From the NCBI GenBank assembly GCA_023421955.1, contig JAEZSE010000046.1, forward strand, positions 1 through 64,000: DNA of 64,000 bases, in the 5' to 3' direction. The position numbers and the translations under genes were made by a program. This DNA comes from Bacillota bacterium. Lineage in GTDB: Bacteria; Bacillota; Clostridia; Christensenellales; UMGS416. Shown here in pieces: positions 61,067-64,000 of this stretch (the first letter of the stretch is position 1; the number at the start of each line of letters is the position of its first letter). Below the pieces are notes generated by a model, which saw only the letters and a program-made list of their open reading frames with translations, had not been told where the DNA came from and made no database searches.

Positions 61067-62281
61067 ATGCCAAACATTGTGGGCATTCGCTTCAAGGAAG
61101 CTGGGAAAATATACTACTTTGACCCCGGCGAGCTTTCGCTCAACCAGGGAGAATGGGCTATCGTTGAAACAGCCCAGGGCAAGGAATGCGGCGAGGTGAT
61201 GCTGCCGCAGCGCGATGTGCCGGAGGATCAGATTGTGGCGCCTTTGAAGAAGGTGATTCGCAAAGCCACAGCTGAAGACATGAAGGCATTGGAAGAACGT
61301 GCTGCCAAGGAGCGCCACGCGCTGCAAGTGTGCGAGGAAAAGGTGAAGTCGCACAATTTGGACATGAAACTTGTGGATGTGGAATACTCGTTGGATGGCG
61401 GCAAGATCATTTTCTACTTCACTGCTGACGGGCGTGTGGATTTCCGAGCGCTGGTGCGAGATCTCGCAGCAGTGTTCCGCACGCGCATTGAGTTAAGGCA
61501 GATTGGTGTGCGTGATGAGGTGAAGATGTTGGGCGGCTTAGGCCCCTGCGGTCGTGAAGCATGCTGCAAGGCGTTCCTGAATGATTTTTCATCTGTCTCC
61601 ATACGTATGGCTAAAGACCAGAATCTGTCGCTGAATCCCACGAAAATCTCAGGGCTCTGCGGCAGGCTCATGTGCTGCCTAAATTATGAGCAGGCCCATT
61701 ATGCTGAGACACTGAAACGCAGCCCCCGCAAGGGATCTACAGTATTAACGCCTGAAGGACCTGCCATTGTGGATGATGTGTTGATCCTGAAGGAAAAGGT
61801 GAAGGTGCGCCTGATCGGCGATGAAGTGGAAATCCGGGAATATGTCTTTGACGATGTGAAGGAAACCAACCAGAAGGATATTGCCGAATGGGAAGCGTCT
61901 GGTGGCCGGGCCAGGGCGGTTGTCGCTAAAGCGGCCTATAAGCAAGCCCAGCAGAATAAACCCAAGAAGGGCGAGCAAAATGCAGATGACACTGCTTTCG
62001 AGCCCATCCGTGTGGTCAAGCCAGATTTGCCGGAAATGGTGGTTATGAACCAGCCTGTGCCTCCTCAACAATCTGCGCTTTCCGATGAGGATGACGATAT
62101 TGAGGATGGTGACGAAACCGAAGAGCAGGCGGAGGGTCAGGAACTGCCCAACGAACCAGCAGCATCCAACCAAGGCCAACAAAGCGGGCAGGGGAGCAGT
62201 ACGCGTAGACGCCGTCGAAGGGGCGGCCGGCGCCGTGGCGGGTTCCACGGTGGTCCCAGACCCAGTCAGCCAAATAGTTGA
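61067..62281 (+). CDS. ricT: RicT (YaaT), PSP1-domain RNA-maturation and sporulation factor
   Basis: The 404-residue protein has the PSP1 domain with Fe-S cysteines in GPCGREACCKAF and GLCGRLMCCLNYE (residues about 164-210). RicT works with RicA and RicF in RNase Y-dependent mRNA processing and influences sporulation entry. The C-terminus is extended: an acidic stretch (about 340-365) is followed by a very basic R/G-rich tail (STRRRRRRGGRRRGGFHGG). Such a tail is unusual and suggests RNA binding. Confidence 0.92.
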   Translation: MPNIVGIRFKEAGKIYYFDPGELSLNQGEWAIVETAQGKECGEVMLPQRDVPEDQIVAPLKKVIRKATAEDMKALEERAAKERHALQVCEEKVKSHNLDMKLVDVEYSLDGGKIIFYFTADGRVDFRALVRDLAAVFRTRIELRQIGVRDEVKMLGGLGPCGREACCKAFLNDFSSVSIRMAKDQNLSLNPTKISGLCGRLMCCLNYEQAHYAETLKRSPRKGSTVLTPEGPAIVDDVLILKEKVKVRLIGDEVEIREYVFDDVKETNQKDIAEWEASGGRARAVVAKAAYKQAQQNKPKKGEQNADDTAFEPIRVVKPDLPEMVVMNQPVPPQQSALSDEDDDIEDGDETEEQAEGQELPNEPAASNQGQQSGQGSSTRRRRRRGGRRRGGFHGGPRPSQPNS

Positions 62282-62306
62282 CAACCACGCTGTCGTGGCA
62301 TAGAAT
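62278..62306 (+). promoter_or_regulatory. Promoter of the valS leader
   Basis: TTGACA (62278-62283) and TAGAAT (62301-62306), exact 17-bp spacer. The spacer carries CCACG-CTGT-CGTGG. It begins inside the last codons of ricT. Confidence 0.8.
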
Positions 62307-62312
62307 AATGGA

Positions 62313-62541
62313 AAATATCCGGCAATGACGAAGAGGAGTATGCAGCAAGCTCCCTACAGAGAGACGCCCCATGGCTGAAAGGGTGTCGGGCAGCAAAGAG
62401 CAGAAGGTCGCTTCCGAGCTGTTTGGGCGAGGAGCCCAAGCCGGTTCCGCGCCGTTATCGCGTTGAGAGCGGGGGTATTCCCCCGAATAAAGGTGGTACC
62501 GCGATGCCGTTTCGTCCTTTTGGGATGAGACGGCATTTTTA
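62313..62541 (+). ncRNA. T-box riboswitch upstream of valS (Val)
   Basis: The leader has AGAGAG in stem I, a GUC specifier candidate at 62407-62409 (GAAGGTCG context), the T-box AAAGGTGGTACCGCG (62489-62503) and a terminator 62504-62517 pairing with 62523-62536 plus a T-rich tail. Uncharged tRNA-Val should permit read-through. Confidence 0.9.
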
Positions 62542-62565
62542 TTATCCGAGGAGGTGATACCAACC

Positions 62566-62658
62566 ATGAAATACGGACACTCGCCCGAACACATGGGAAT
62601 GGTCGCCTTGCGTCTGCCACCGTCTTCAATGATTCAAATATCCTGTCTGGAGGAATGA
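62566..62658 (+). CDS. 30-codon leader ORF coupled to valS
   Basis: A near-perfect Shine-Dalgarno AGGAGGTGAT (62549-62558) lies 7 nt before ATG 62566. The peptide starts MKYGHSPEHMGMVALRLPP and ends SCLEE. Its TGA (62656-62658) lies between the valS RBS (CTGGAGG 62647-62653) and the valS start at 62662, so translation of the two is likely coupled. Function unknown. Confidence 0.6.
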   Translation: MKYGHSPEHMGMVALRLPPSSMIQISCLEE

Positions 62659-62661
62659 TTT

Positions 62662-64000
62662 ATGCCTGCCATGGAAAAGAATTACGATCCGAAGCTTTGG
62701 GAAGAAAAGCTCTATACCGAGTGGGAAGAGAAGGGCTACTTTCACGACGAGCCCGACCCGTCGAAAAAGCCTTATTCCATTGTAATCCCACCGCCCAACA
62801 TCACCAGCCAGCTGCATATCGGCCACGCGCTCAACAATACCTTGCAGGATATCCTGATCCGCTTCCGTCGCATGCAGGGTTACTGCACGTTGTGGATGCC
62901 CGGCACAGACCACGCCAGCATCGCCACCGAGGTAAAGATCATCGAGGCGTTGAAGGCCGAGGGGCTGGCCAAGCAGGACATTGGCCGTGACGAGTTTTTG
63001 CGCCGCGCATGGAAATGGTATGACAAATACGGCGGCATTATTGTGTCACAGCTGAAAAAACTTGGCTCCTCCTGCGACTGGCAGCGTCTCCGCTTCACGA
63101 TGGACGAAGGCTGCAGTAAAGCAGTGCGCGAAGTGTTCGTGCGGCTGTATGAAAAGGGTTTGATTTATCGCGGCAACCGCATTATCAACTGGTGCCCCGA
63201 GTGCAAGACCGCGCTGTCTGACGCCGAAGTGGAGTTTGAGGAAGACAAGTCCAAGCTCTGGTACCTCCGCTATCCCTTGACTGATGGCAGCGGTTCCATC
63301 CTGGTGGCCACCACCCGCCCGGAGACCATGCTGGGCGACACCGCCGTGGCTGTGAACCCCAAGGATGAACGCTATGCCGCGATGATCGGCAAGACCGTGA
63401 TGCTTCCCATCATGAACCGGGAAATTCCTATTGTGGCTGACGACTATGTAGAGGCTGAGTTCGGCACCGGCGCTGTGAAGATCACACCGGCCCATGACCC
63501 CAACGATTATGAGCTGGCCCTGCGGCACAACCTGCCGATGATCAACCTGCTCACCGAGGGCGGCATCCTCAACGAGAACGCAGGCGATTTTGCAGGTCTG
63601 TCCGCTGCCGAAGGCCGCAAACGCGTGGTGGAGCGCATGGGTGAGCTGGGCCTGCTCGAAAAGATTGAGGATTACACCCACAACGTGGGCTCATGCTACC
63701 GTTGCCACCACACCGTGGAGCCGCTCATTTCGGACCAGTGGTTCGTAAAAATGAAGCCTTTGGCCGAACCGGCCGTGGATGTGGTGCGAGACGGCACGGT
63801 GAAGTTTGTGCCTGAGCGCTATTCCAAGACCTATTTCAATTGGATGGAAAACATCCGCGACTGGTGTATTTCCCGCCAGCTCTGGTGGGGCCACCGAATT
63901 CCTGCCTGGTATTGCCAGAGTTGCGGCCAGGTGATCGTGGCCCGTGAGGACCCGGATGTGTGCCCCCATTGTGGCAGCGCCAGCCTCAAGCAGGAAGAGG
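62662..64000 (+). CDS. valS: Valyl-tRNA synthetase, 3' truncated by the window
   Basis: The first 446 codons are present. The class I motif HIGH appears in PPPNITSQLHIGHALNNTLQ, with WMPGTDHASIATE and the editing domain ATTRPETMLGDTAVAVNP, diagnostic of ValS. CysCys zinc-like pairs (WCPECK, CQSCG, CPHCG) are also seen. It charges tRNA-Val and is controlled by the T-box leader. The CDS continues past the window edge. Confidence 0.95.
   Translation, partial: MPAMEKNYDPKLWEEKLYTEWEEKGYFHDEPDPSKKPYSIVIPPPNITSQLHIGHALNNTLQDILIRFRRMQGYCTLWMPGTDHASIATEVKIIEALKAEGLAKQDIGRDEFLRRAWKWYDKYGGIIVSQLKKLGSSCDWQRLRFTMDEGCSKAVREVFVRLYEKGLIYRGNRIINWCPECKTALSDAEVEFEEDKSKLWYLRYPLTDGSGSILVATTRPETMLGDTAVAVNPKDERYAAMIGKTVMLPIMNREIPIVADDYVEAEFGTGAVKITPAHDPNDYELALRHNLPMINLLTEGGILNENAGDFAGLSAAEGRKRVVERMGELGLLEKIEDYTHNVGSCYRCHHTVEPLISDQWFVKMKPLAEPAVDVVRDGTVKFVPERYSKTYFNWMENIRDWCISRQLWWGHRIPAWYCQSCGQVIVAREDPDVCPHCGSASLKQEE

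Overview
The window reads as a chromosome segment of an endospore-forming Clostridia-like Firmicute with a fairly GC-rich core genome. The evidence is a dipicolinate synthase pair (dpaA, dpaB), spoIIR with a sigma-F-like promoter, sleB-ypeB, CotF-like coat proteins, ricT and darA, two T-box riboswitches (serS, valS), clear sigma-A promoters and Gram-positive-type SOS boxes. I cannot name the species.

Positions 1-14,050 look accessory. They hold a methyltransferase, a heterodimeric ABC exporter divergent from a ChrB-like gene, a second methyltransferase, the tail of a CPBP protease, an AT-rich polar amino-acid (cystine-like) ABC importer with a small Cys-containing leader ORF, and then an apparent mobile element. 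The element part (about 8.2-14.05 kb) has a Y-family polymerase and an 82-aa protein transcribed divergently, each with an SOS box. It continues with two HTH or sigma-like regulators, an 11-bp-phased TGGCAC array feeding a very short terminated transcript, a roughly 430-nt region of strong helices without a gene, two small ORFs and a TTG-start serine recombinase. It ends inside a DUF255 (YyaL-type) gene. That gene is split by 20 extra bases exactly at its CxxC motif, and base composition jumps at the junction.

From 14.05 kb to the end the DNA is GC-richer and looks like core genome. The order is: a two-component system with a lipoprotein (15.9-18.9 kb); dpaA-dpaB-aspartokinase (19.0-21.8); DUF2927 lipoprotein, YgiQ radical SAM protein and TipAS-type MerR (21.8-25.5); TrmH-type methylase, two ATP-grasp ligases, NYN/OST-HTH protein, SfsA and MFS carrier (25.8-31.5); a MerR regulator with its EFR1 ferrodoxin target (31.5-32.8); coat proteins, RecX, and the MoxR-DUF58-transglutaminase operon (32.9-38.7); birA, P1 peptidase, acpS, nnr, mazEF, YitT (38.9-44.2); T-box-serS, a ComEC-like lipoprotein, spoIIR-sleB-ypeB, DUF2935 (44.4-50.6); lysA, SDR, glycerate kinase, AraC regulator, a degenerate CheB and a GNAT protein (50.9-57.3); a broken cytidylate-kinase-like gene, panE, LysM protein, darA-holB-ricT, and a Val T-box followed by a 30-codon leader ORF and valS, which runs off the end.

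The genes cooperate mainly in sporulation and germination (DPA synthesis with an aspartokinase feeding the DAP/DPA pathway, SpoIIR signalling, SleB/YpeB cortex lysis, coat proteins), in cell maintenance (BirA, AcpS, NAD(P)HX repair) and in tRNA-responsive control of synthetases. The most unusual stretch is 9.4-14.1 kb: SOS control, phased repeats with a short RNA, a structured region, an attenuated recombinase and a split target gene.
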